The notes beneath the pieces are model-generated. The model did no database searches. It was given only the letters and a program-made list of their open reading frames with translations, and was not told where the DNA came from. From Isoetes taiwanensis (lineage: Eukaryota > Streptophyta > Lycopodiopsida > Isoetales > Isoetaceae), in assembly GCA_021234155.1 (NCBI GenBank), contig JAJEKV010000055.1, forward strand, positions 4,038,905 to 4,102,904: DNA of 64,000 nucleotides. The letters are read 5' to 3'. Below are positions 24,626 to 36,006 of the stretch, piece after piece; the first letter of the stretch is position 1; every line of letters starts with the position of its first letter. Both the position numbers and the translations under genes were made by a program.

Positions 24626-27600
24626 TTACAAATTCATGTTATCAATTATTAAATGAAATGATTATAACAATTGATAATGATAATAATAATAATAATAGAA
24701 ATACAACAACGTCATTATCATCATTGCAACCATTACAAAACATACATCAACCATTAATTCCACCAAAACAATCATTATCAAGTTTAATACATGATTATAT
24801 ACATCATCAAACTATAGTATCATCATCATCAACAACAAGAACAACAACAACAGTAACGGGAAGAACATCATCCAATATTCGTAAGAAGAAAAATATATTA
24901 TGTAGAGGATATAAAATACAACAACCATCATTCTCATCATCAATATCATCAACAACAACAGCAACAACTATTACATCATCACTTGTACAACAATATCAAA
25001 TGAATAGTTCTATTGATTATTTTTGTACAACAACAACAACTAATAATAATAATAATTATCATCATTTTATAATTCTTATACAAATATATTTCATTTGTTA
25101 CATATTAATTTATTAGGTGATGATATTATACGTTATTTATTTCATAATACAAATATATTCTTTGTGCCCGGCTTTGTGTTGCAGGTACTTTGATATTGTT
25201 ATTGTGTGGTTTGTGGATAATCATCAGAATCAATGTTATTGGCAAATTTGTGGTATACCATACACTCCATATACAACAACAATAACAACATCATCCAATC
25301 AACAAAAAAGTTGTAGTAAGTGTCGTAGTAAAAGTAAAAATTGTACAACTAATAACAATATAAAAGTACAACAACAACCACAATTGAACAATCACAACAA
25401 CAAGAAACATAATAGAGATGGTACTGTCGATAACGACACATGTAATACAAATACGAATATATTGTCCATCGAATTGGATCAAGAATCAACAACACATCAT
25501 GAATTATCAGATACTTTAAATAATACAAACAAACGATTACATGATGATAATGACGAAATATCTTGTACAAATAACAACAACAATAACAATAATAAGAAAC
25601 GTAAAATAAATCATGTTGTATCTACCAAACCGAAAATTAAATTTAAAAGAAACGTAAACGTCCGTTGCGTGGTTTGCGATTTCGATCTGTCGTTCAGATA
25701 ATGATCATCAGAGTTGAATGGTTATGGTAATAATAATATTATATTGGTGTCCATTGTCGTCACAGGCATTGTCTGTCGGATGGTTATTGTTGTACATATA
25801 ATAAAATATATTTGGTAAAGGCTGGTATTGTATTGGGCGGTGGATATTATTGTTGCGTCCAAGATTGGATCATATTATTATTAGTAATATTGCTACATGC
25901 CAATCAATACACCCAATCCAATTACAGGGTTAGCGATACATGAATTCATAGAAACTACAAACATACCAATCCAACAACAACAATTATTATTTCAAAATAT
26001 AACAACACAATCATTATCATCATCATCTTCGTCTTCGTCTTCGTCTTCGTCAATATTATCACCAATATTATATGACATGTGTTCAAAAATATTACATCAA
26101 CATCGATATAAAACGGATTATATACGTTTATTAAATAAATATTGTCCATTACCACAATGTATAATCAAACAAAAATCGAACAAGGCATCCAATAATATCA
26201 ATACAAGTACTACAACAAAAAGTAAAATGAAAACAAGCAAGACAGAAATTAAATTAACGGATGTTGTTAATGAATATACGAATCATGAAAATGTCATTGC
26301 ATTCATTCAGGCATGCGTACGATCCGTATTCCCATCAACGTTTTGGATGAAGCAATCATCAACAACATCGACACAACAAAGCAAGAATACGAATAGTAAC
26401 ACAAAATCGACGACAACAACAAATATATTGAATAATGAAAGTATATTTTTAGAACAAATATTACCAACCTTTATTACATTACGTCGTAATGAACGATTTC
26501 CAAATAAATTATTAATACAGAATATACGGATTAAACAATTGATATGGTACAATTAATAACTGCAATAGTAATAGTGACAATAATAAATCAACGTCCACAC
26601 GATTACATCATGAATGGATGAATTTATTAACAATATCAATATTCCGTTGGATATTCCATAGTTATATAATACCATTATTACAAGATTGTTTTTATATAAC
26701 AGAAAGTGAATTTCATAATAAACGGATATTATATTATCGTAAACCAGTATGGACAGTGTTCCGTACATTATCAATGAATAAATTATTATCACCATCTACT
26801 AACAATGTACAACATCCGAATGATGAGCTAACTATTACGCGACAAAATGATAGTGCACAATACATTGAATTAACTGAATCTGAAACATTACAACGTATTT
26901 TAGATAGTGGACAACAAATTGGTATATCTCGTTTACGATTGGTACCCAAAACGACTGGTGTACGTCTATTGACATTGAATGGGCATTGAGTGTTGGCGCC
27001 ATTGGTTCGGAAATATCTGCCAGTGTGCCTCAATTGCTGATCGGATTACGACATTTATAATCTAATCAATAATATAAATAATGTAAATATAATATTGGCG
27101 TAATACCGTTTACACGGTCCTGCAAAGAAAAAAATTCGTGGTCTTTCGTCGTCAATATCAACACGACCATCGAAGCAACTACGTATTCGTTTAACCAATC
27201 AATCACGCATATCAACAAATACGATGCTAGGTGATTTGTTTTCTATTTTATCCTTTGAACGTGATCGTAACCACCAATTATTTGGTTCTGGACTATTGGG
27301 TATGCATGATTTTTATCCAAGATATCGTATGTTCATCGAACAATATAAACATATACACACAGCAATCAATGGAACCAAACAACAAGAAGAAATTCATCCT
27401 CCATTGTACTTTGGGAGTGTCGATATACGTCATTGCTACGATACTATTGATCAAAAACATTTACTTTCGTTGATTGAGAATACGATTTTGAAGGAAGAAC
27501 ATTATGTAATACAAAAGTATAGTATCTACCAACCGGATCGACGTCCAGGAAATGGTAATGGTGTCGGGTTAGTGTCCAGTCGAAGGATGTGTGTTTGCTT

Positions 27601-28958
27601 TATAGAACAAAATTAGGTGTCATTTTATGCAGTTCATACATTATCCAATCAAAATCGTGATAGTATATTTGTCGATGGGTTCAATACTATTGTACTTAGT
27701 AAAATCCAAATAATGAAACAATTACGCGACCATTTAACAAGTCATTTGGTAGTAACGAAAGGTTATGGGAATCGATATTTATTACAATCAACTGGTATAC
27801 CCCAAGGAAGTGTTTATCATCACTACTATGTAATTTCTATTATGGAGATATAGAACGTCGACTACTTGGAGCACGTTACAGTAACATATCATCAATTCGC
27901 TCCTTGTCAAATCCTTAACGATATCTTTATAGAAATAAATGCGTCATTTATTTAAAATAGCACAATCAAACAATAACGACTTACATCATTTCTTCGTAAC
28001 GATGTATCGTGGTGATATAAATCTTGGTGTAACAATTAATAAGGAAAAGACCCGATCCAGTATTGATATAAATATCAAAGTATCAGATCAGCATCCCGCA
28101 AATGGTGTAACTATAGATCCAATTAATATAAAAGGATGTACGGACAAGGAATCGAAATGTTTTCCATGGTGTGGAATGTTATTCGACACTCAAACTGGTG
28201 ATGTCAATATTGATTATAGTCGTTTCATGGATGGGAAAGGTGGTGATACATTAACTATTGATCGAGTGAATCATATTGGTGAACATATATTAACTAATAT
28301 GAAACAATTTGTACGACCACGATGTATACCAATATTATTTGATCCAATTATTAATAGTATGAAAATACGAATTATTAATTTTTATCAAATGATGATATAT
28401 ACTGCTAGTAAAACATTTGAATATTTAAAATTATTACATTATTATAGATTATCATCCAAATCGTATAATCCAATTTTATTAAATGTACCATTTCTAATAC
28501 ATTGTATTGAATGTACAATTGAATTTGCAATTGAATTAATTGAAATGCGAATTAAAAGTACAACTCATTCTATTTCAAATGATGAATCGAATATCGAACG
28601 AACTAAAATAAAAGACAATATTCATAGAAAGAAGCATACTAGTAGTACTAAGAAAATGAATTTCTTACCAACAACACTTGCAACATGGCTTGGTTGGTGT
28701 ACATTCTATGATGTATTTGTACATGCATCAAAAATTAATAATGATTCTGCAATACAACATTTCATTAATACCGTATTACAACCTCGCATCAAAGCAATGT
28801 CAACAAAACTATTTAAATCAACATTGAACAAAGACAAGAATAAATATAAGAAACAGAGATGTTCTGAGGATGTGTTATTGTACAATCAAAAGTATATAGA
28901 AATGATCATTGATAAAGCTTTAGTAATAATGGATTTATCAAATTTATTATCAAAGTAA
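24259..28958 (+). CDS. TERT: Telomerase reverse transcriptase
   Basis: Catalytic subunit that copies the telomerase RNA template onto chromosome ends. ATG at 24259; N-terminus very rich in Asn/Thr. The RNA-binding domain is recognised by ENVIAFIQACVRSVFPSTFW (CP/QFP) and FLEQILPTFITLRRNERFP, RWIFHSYIIPLLQDCFYITESE (T/motif 1) and ILYYRKPVW; then motif 2 SRLRLVPKTTGVRLL, motif A YFGSVDIRHCYDTID, motif B LLQSTGIPQGSV (near 27790-27815), motif D INLGVTINKEKTRSS and motif E CFPWCGMLFDT, which is telomerase-specific. C-terminal extension ends at 28958. Breaks near 25115, 25700, 26555, 26990, 27615, 27818 and 27920. Motif C is expected near 27915-27940; I cannot read its Asp-Asp (see findings). Confidence 0.9.
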
Positions 28959-29090
28959 AAACAACAAGTTTACACGAAAACAAAACGAAGAAGAAAGATA
29001 ATTTTTCTTTTTTGGTGAATACAAATTCTAATATATTTTTATTTTAAACATGCAATTTTACGTAATCTACATTAAATAATAATAATTTGT

Positions 29091-30490
29091 TTATTTTGTT
29101 GTTGTTGTTGTTGTAGGTGTGGATGATAATAATGCTGATGCTTGTGCAACAACCGATGGTGTTATAACAAATTGTGCCCGATTTGGTGATATTTGATCAA
29201 TTAATATTGCATTATTACGATCCACAACATCTACACGATGATATATTTCATCAATAGTATACCCTGGTATACAAACATTCCGTTGTTTCAATCGTTCCAT
29301 ACATATATCAATGGAATGTGTTTGTATATAGTTGTATAATCAAATAATGATTGTACATTTTCCCAATCATTTTGATTATATAATAAATACAATCCTTCCA
29401 TAATCATTATTGTATGTTGTTGACGATCATATATATGTTGATTGTAGATTGGATCACCAATCGCATGATCAAAACCTGGGAATGATACAATATCATGAAT
29501 AGTAGTAGTATCGGTAGTAGTACTATCATTAGTTGTCATATTTTTCACTTTATATAAATCTTGTATTAATGCATGTACATTAAATGTATCAGGTGCACCA
29601 CGACGATATATTAATGTTGTATCATTTAATTGTATTTGTAATTGTTGTAATTCTAATATACTATAATGATACCCATCTGCTGGTATACAAACACATATAT
29701 TACTATTATTATTATTATTTGTATTTATATTTGTATTTGTACTATCATTCGTATTCTTACTATCAGTATCAACATTGTTGTTACTACCTTTTTGTTGTTG
29801 TTGTTGTTGTTTGATTGTATCATAATTTTGATTAATTAATAATGATATAATTTCAGAACTACTTGATTTACCAGAACCTGGTATACCAGCAATAGCAACC
29901 ATATATGGACGTTTCTTATTACTATTATTGCCAGATTGTTCTTGTAATTGTTCATGTTCATGTTGTATAGAACGTTGTATAATATTAATTGCAATATTAT
30001 ATTCCCATGTTATATTTAATATATTACCATTCTGTCCAATCATAAATTTATTATTATCATATTCATTATTAATAATATTAATATTAGTATTATGATGGTC
30101 ATCACTAGTATTATTATTGTTCATATCATTATCTGTAATAATAATATTATCATCCACATCAATCAATGGTCCGACTACTGTAGTATCTATATTATTACTA
30201 GTATCATCACTCATACTTGTTGTTGTTGTTGTTGCTCCTATAGAAGACGATGATGCTGTAGAATGATATTTATAAAGTTGTTGAAGATGATGTTGATTAA
30301 TTATGATTGAGTTATAATAATAATTTACTGGACGTTGTGTTGTTGTTGATGATGATGGTATTAATAATATAAAAGCAGATAATGTACGAATCGGAATAAT
30401 AAGAATCAATAATAATAATGATAATAATACATGTATTTTTAGTCGTAGTAATAATTTTCTAAGAATCATTTCAACAACAACGATTTTCAT
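29091..30490 (-). CDS. Plastid-targeted P-loop kinase (uridine kinase/YFH7-like)
   Basis: ATG at 30490. A strongly hydrophobic signal peptide (LLSLLLLILIIPIRTLSAF) ends in LSAF, fitting the diatom bipartite plastid presequence, where Phe follows the signal cleavage. After a low-complexity linker comes the kinase: Walker A VAIAGIPGSGKSSSSE, ADGYHYS, YRRGAPDTFN, SFPGFDHAIGDPIYN and IMEGLYLLYNQNDW. These match the branch of the phosphoribulokinase/uridine kinase family that includes YFH7 and bacterial fructose-type kinases; the sugar or nucleoside substrate is unknown. The frame breaks near 29335, after which IDICMERLKQRNVCIPG and a Thr-rich end follow. A pentose or glycerate-type metabolite kinase in the plastid is a fair guess only. 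Confidence 0.75.
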
Positions 30491-30766
30491 TGTTGATTCT
30501 ATACATTACAAATAAATACATATATATCTACCGTGGTATATGTTCTTTGGTATCTTCGGAGTATATTTTTCTGTCGTGCAAAAAATGTAAGATACCCGGA
30601 TATATAGATTCATAACGGGTAGTTTAATTCTAGAAGTCGAAAAATGATTATGAAAGGTAGTATAAAGATACAACAACAACGACAACATCACACTCATTTT
30701 TTTGACAACAACAGATTGGAAAAAAAAAAAACACGCTATTGATGTTGTAAATGCGAATTACAAACG
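30491..30766. promoter_or_regulatory. Divergent promoter region
   Basis: A 276-bp spacer between the minus-strand kinase (ATG 30490) and the plus-strand AlkB-fusion gene (ATG 30767). Inferred from gene orientation; no specific element is recognised. Confidence 0.35.
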
Positions 30767-33552
30767 ATGGAACAACAACAACAATCATTATCATCATCAA
30801 CTTCATCATCCTCATCATCATATGAAGTAATCCCATTACAAGTGGTGCGTTTGTTTTAATTCTTCTTTTTTTTTCTTTTCATTGATAAGTCAATTCTAAT
30901 ATGATTTGAATTTTATTATTGATTTATTTGATTTATTAATTTAAACAAGCCATGTGTATATTATGATTCCAATTTTATATCATCAATGATGCTACAACAT
31001 ATTATAATGAATTATTACAAACTATACCATGGGAAACATCAGCGAAAATTAATCGTTATGTATATTTATGTCCAGGATCGGCAATGACCTGCATCTGCGG
31101 CTACGGCAACTAACCGCAGATGGGCTCGAGAACTGAAGAGTTGAGACCATGTCATTGGATACTGTATTGACGCGGAACTGATGCGCGTTTAGGTGATTAG
31201 CATACTGCATATCTGGCAATGAGTAGACCAGTGCGGTGCGGTCACAATAATAATGATGAAACAACAACACCCAATTTTCCAACCATTGTACGATTGATTG
31301 GACAACGTGTTGATGAATGGTACAATCATCATCGATCTAGTTTTAAAAATACTACAGCTACTACTCCATCATTACCGTCAATTAACAACAACAATAATAA
31401 TAATAATAATAATGAAAATGAACATGATAACGATGACGACGATGAACATCAATTGAAGAGTACAAATAATAACAACGACACAATTTCAACAACAACAACA
31501 ACAACAACTGACCAGCGACAACGGTATATGTATTGTAATGGCAGACATACATTTTGTATATGTTTATTAAATTATTATGAAAATGGTATACAACGGATTG
31601 GGTGGCATTCCGATCGTGAAGAAATTGGTCGTACGACACCAGTCATATCAATTTCATTCGGTATAGAACGTACATTTTATATCCGTTCGAAACAGAATAG
31701 TTTATATGATCGTACTAATATAGTATTACATTCTGGTTCATTACTATGTATGGAAAATATATTTCAACATATCTATGTACATTCAATACCAAAAGAAAAT
31801 CATATAACTACTGGACGTATTAATTTAACATTCCGTTGTAAACAATATGATAATGAAACAACTATTGGTGAAATAATTAATGAACGACATAATCATTGGT
31901 TATATGAAATGATACAACAAGAACAAAAACAAAATCAATATGATGGAAATGATAATGATGAGGAAGGTGTTGATGACCACAATGCAATGACGACGAAATC
32001 ACGAGCAGATACAATAAATGGATGGTCCTTACGAACATCACAACAACAAGAACAACATCATATAAATAGGATAAGAAATGATCATGACAATGACAATATT
32101 ATATTGGATGATTACACAACACCCATCATAACCAACACTAATGATATATGTTTTGGTGATGATGTTTTATCTAATATTAATGTATCAAAAGAATCAATCA
32201 TATATATCATTAAAACAAATTTAGGTACCGAATGTTATTGTGCGGCAGAAATTAATGAAATATTACATGACATTATTTATAATGAGAATGAGAATACGAA
32301 TGCGTTACAATCATTAGTACCAATAGAGAAGTATACTGTGATAGCGAAACCTTGTAGTCTAGATGGATATGTTGGTCTTTGTTATCCAAATGATATTAAT
32401 ATCAATGATAATGTTACGATCAATGAAAAATTTCAACTGCAACAAAAAATGTTAGAATCAAAATTGTTACAAATGAGAAGTGCACATCATGTATTACTAT
32501 ATCATGATCATTTTCATTTATCTGAATGCCGTGCTAGTTGTATTACTACTGATAGTATTGAAAATAATAATAATAATAATAATAGTTACAAGGATATTGA
32601 TGGTGAATGTGTATATCAATATTGTAAAGATCGTTTAGTTGCTGGTACATTGAACATTACTACATTGACGTCCATCAGAAAGTATTAATGTAACTTGAAG
32701 GATACTATATCATTATGTTCCAAGTATTGGGTGGGATTAGATCTTTATTGATAAGATTGACCTAAAACTAATAAATAGACTATTTTACGTCCATCATCTT
32801 CTTTCTCTAGAAAAAATTGAGTAAATCCCATTGTCAGAATAATGCAAACTGTATTTTAAAAAAGTGATTATGATATGCATATAAAATTTTGTACATGAAT
32901 TTGTTATTGTTTTGGTAAATGTATATGATCTATCCAAAGAACGACATTTCCTTCGATATCGTAATGCCGTTACATTGAAAGTGAAATTACTAATATTGTT
33001 CGAACAGGCTGGTATCTTATGAATCATAGCAACATTTATGACCATTCACTAGACCAATATCGCCTATGTTATGATACGATGTGCAAATATTAACTTGAGG
33101 GGCTGGGACAGATCCGTTTTGCGTTGGTGGTGCATGTTCGGAGGCGTTAGATAATAATGACGACAACTTGGTATCGGGTTGGATGGCTAAGGCATTGGTG
33201 TGTAGGATCACGGAAAAATGCAGAAGCAGAACAATGTAATTCCGATATTTGTCAATTTGTTTGTGCCGATGCTCGTAGTTTACGACGACATGTACCAGAC
33301 AATTCTGTTGATGCCATCATTAGTAACCTACCTTGGGGAGTTATGACTGGGCACAAAAATGCTAATGATTTGCAAACTATGTACGAGGTCTTTCTACGGA
33401 ATGCATGGTATGTCTTAAAAGCCAATGCTCGAATTGTTATGTTTGTCTTACGAGGATTACAAGTAACTCGAATCATACGAAAATTATCTGGACGATATCG
33501 TTTATTATCTGTCAATGTTGTACGGACAGCAAACAACCTACCATGTCATTGA
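30767..33552 (+). CDS. AlkB-type dioxygenase fused to THUMP-like and RNA methyltransferase domains
   Basis: Exon 1 (ATG 30767, Gln/Ser-rich) ends at a GTGCGT donor near 30845; exon 2 starts near 30950. AlkB part: ATTYYNELLQTIPWE, then LLNYYENGIQRIGWHSDREEIG with the Fe(II) ligands H and D (near 31606), FGIERTFYIR, ligand His in YVHSIPKE (near 31810), and the 2-oxoglutarate Arg in GRINLTFR; closest in form to ALKBH3/ALKBH2. In the same uninterrupted ORF (31219-32688) follows a THUMP-like region (ESIIYIIKTNLGTECYCAAEINEI). After a broken stretch, a class I methyltransferase shows motif I DPFC.GG near 33111 and motif IV SNLPWG near 33325, as in Trm14/THUMPD enzymes that make N2-methylguanosine in tRNA. 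Breaks near 30980, 31100-31215, 32690-33150. Confidence 0.75.
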
Positions 33553-33931
33553 CATGGTGAGAGTTGGTTGCGGATTGAGTTGCATTGGTTGATTAGAGTT
33601 GGTGTGCGTCTCCGATCGGTTTTGTGAATGTGAGTCCGGAAATTTATAATGCTATCCATACCGAAACAATTGATGAATCATAGTTGTCCATCGTGGTTCT
33701 GGTATTGAAAGTTGTGAGCGTCACTGTTATAAAGCTATCGTCGGCGGCGAGCGCGAGCAACAATTTGAACTTAGTTATGTGAATGTCCAGCCTCAGAACG
33801 AGACCGCATCCAATGGTGGCAATGGATCTACAATTTCATCTGGTCACTGTGTACTCCGCAGTGCCTTTGTTATCTTTGCAAATCGTTTACTATAAATATA
33901 CAACTAACGTTGACAGTTAGTGCCGGCGATT
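33553..33931. other. Spacer after the fusion gene
   Basis: No reading frame longer than a few dozen codons follows the methyltransferase stop. Part may be an unreadable C-terminus of the methyltransferase (a frame with VRVGCGL continues briefly). The last 60 bases precede the glycosyltransferase-like ATG. Confidence 0.35.
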
Positions 33932-35447
33932 ATGGTGTTAATCCCAACGATACGGCTTGCCACGACGCTGCTGTTCATGTTTGTTATAGTTATCGTAATA
34001 TATGTCATCATACTTCCAACAATATCAAAGAACATCGTTCTCCGAGTACATCAAAATAATACTAGAACGGATGGTTCTTATTTAGATCATCGTCTAAAGG
34101 AGCGGCAGTTGCGAATTGTAGCCGAGCAACACGAAGGTACCAATTCACATCATTATCATCGTTATTTTTTACATGAAAATTGGTTTGAACAACCACAACA
34201 GCAGCAGCAACAACAACATCCAAAAGACTCTATACAAAGAATAAACATTCAAATACCAATTGTTATTCAATTATCGGGTGAATTAGGGAATCATCTTAGT
34301 AAACTTGCGGCTGGGATTGGTGTAGCCGCTATGATTCATCAATATAATTTTTACAATCATAGTGGTATAATCGATTCGTACTACTTTACAACCAATTTAC
34401 ATATTCGACATCAAGATCATACAACGAAAGGTGATACATCGTTACGAATATTACAAGAATGTTTCCCAAATCTTATACAAATACAAAAGGATATTGATGA
34501 AACATCAGTTTTTATAACACAACTTCCAATACATACAAATGATCCATATTCCAATATCAATTCCAATCATGATACAGAAGTTGATATAACGATACAAACT
34601 ATCATTCAAGATGCAATCTATGCATATCTAATTGCTTCGAAATTAGCCACTGGGGTAGCAACGTCATTTCAAACACCTTTTATTGCCTATTCGAACCATT
34701 TAGTCGGTTTCTTTGATGTATATATGGATCGATATTATAATTTATATCGTCAATATTTTATTATTGATGAATTAAGTCCTACCTGTGGTTGTACAAGTCA
34801 ACAATATCCAACATCTGCCGATGATAGTCGTAGTGATATAGTATTTTATTATCGTGGATATCAAATTGAATTACCTAAAAAGGGTATACAATTAGGATAT
34901 GAAGAAATACATCCAAATTCATTAGTTTATTATCTATCGGAACAGCAACAATATCAACCCAATAAATATAATGTTGCAATTGTTTCACGTTTTCCTGATC
35001 ATACTGAACCATATGTAAGTGCATTGACCAACGTCGGTTATACCGTTCGAGTTATACAACATTTGAACAGTACAAATATTGTGACATCGGTGATGCATGA
35101 TTTTTGTTATTTACGTCGTGCTGGCTTCTAATTGAATTGATTGATTCGGTCGTAGTACGACATGTGGGCATCCCGTCGCGCGTCGGTCACGAAATGATAA
35201 CAGTCTTGGAAATGATCAAGAAACTCTTGCACGAACAACAATCACAGCATATACAACTAAATCTCAATATGATTGGGCATTAAAATATGATTCTTCGATA
35301 CATAACATAGAACGAAAGAGTGATCATACAGCGATGGATTCAATTACACCAACATATTACTACAGTAATAGTACTAGTAGTATTACCAATGATAATATAT
35401 TATCTCAATGGCATGAACGTAATTTCCAATTTCCAATCTTTACCTAA
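33932..35447 (+). CDS. Type II membrane glycosyltransferase-like protein, diatom family
   Basis: ATG at 33932; a short N-terminal tail, one signal-anchor helix (LLFMFVIVIVIYVIILPTI), a stem with a Gln run, then a lumenal domain. The block IPIVIQLSGELGNHLSKLAAGIGVA recalls the donor-site GGLGNQ region of fucosyltransferases, and DIVFYYRGYQIELPKKGIQLGYEEI plus KYNVAIVSRFPDHTEPYVSAL look like the C-terminal nucleotide-sugar half. The frame breaks near 35130, just after MHDFCYLRRAGF; the reading resumes with STTCGHPVARRSRND and ends at 35447. Likely Golgi-located and acting on secreted glycoproteins or polysaccharides. The exact GT family cannot be set from this sequence alone. Confidence 0.55.
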
Positions 35448-36006
35448 ATACGTAGTCTTGGTTTACCTAAGCTTGGATTGCTATTGTTCGAGATGAAATA
35501 TAAATCTAATTTTAAGATGTACTTACTGTTAAAAAGTTAAGTTCGTAGCTATTGAATTGTTGGTTACAGGTTAGTTTTCCCAGATATGAAAAAAATTGTC
35601 TGCATGGCCAACCACGTTTGTTCGCCTTCCTCCCACTTGTTGTATAACCGTTGAACGGAAAATGATGCCGATCAGGACTTCCGTTTTGGTTACAACTTGT
35701 TCAATGTGTAGATTTATGTAATTTTATATAATGGCACCTGCCCGTTGTAAAGAGATCTGGCATCCGTTTCAACTACCAATATTACAAGGTAATTATCAAA
35801 CGGACATAATGTAAGGGAGTGATTATGCGTCGGTCGGGCTACTCCAAAATTATGTTCCCGCCACAACTCAAAATAAAAGTTACAAAATATCACGAAAACC
35901 CACTTCAAGCTCTAGCTAGAGCGTTACTGTTACCTGGTACCATTGACACATATTGAACTTTGTCCTAATCAATAGAATTGTAGTACGATACGAAGGGAGC
36001 AACATC
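35448..36006. other. Intergenic stretch
   Basis: No convincing gene. The stretch ends just before the first of two paralogous membrane-protein genes. No repeat or RNA gene recognised. Confidence 0.4.

Noticed and set aside
22200-25100. CRISPR-like array in the AAT/ACA repeats
   Set aside because: The repeats are simple trinucleotide runs without distinct repeat-spacer units, in eukaryotic coding DNA.
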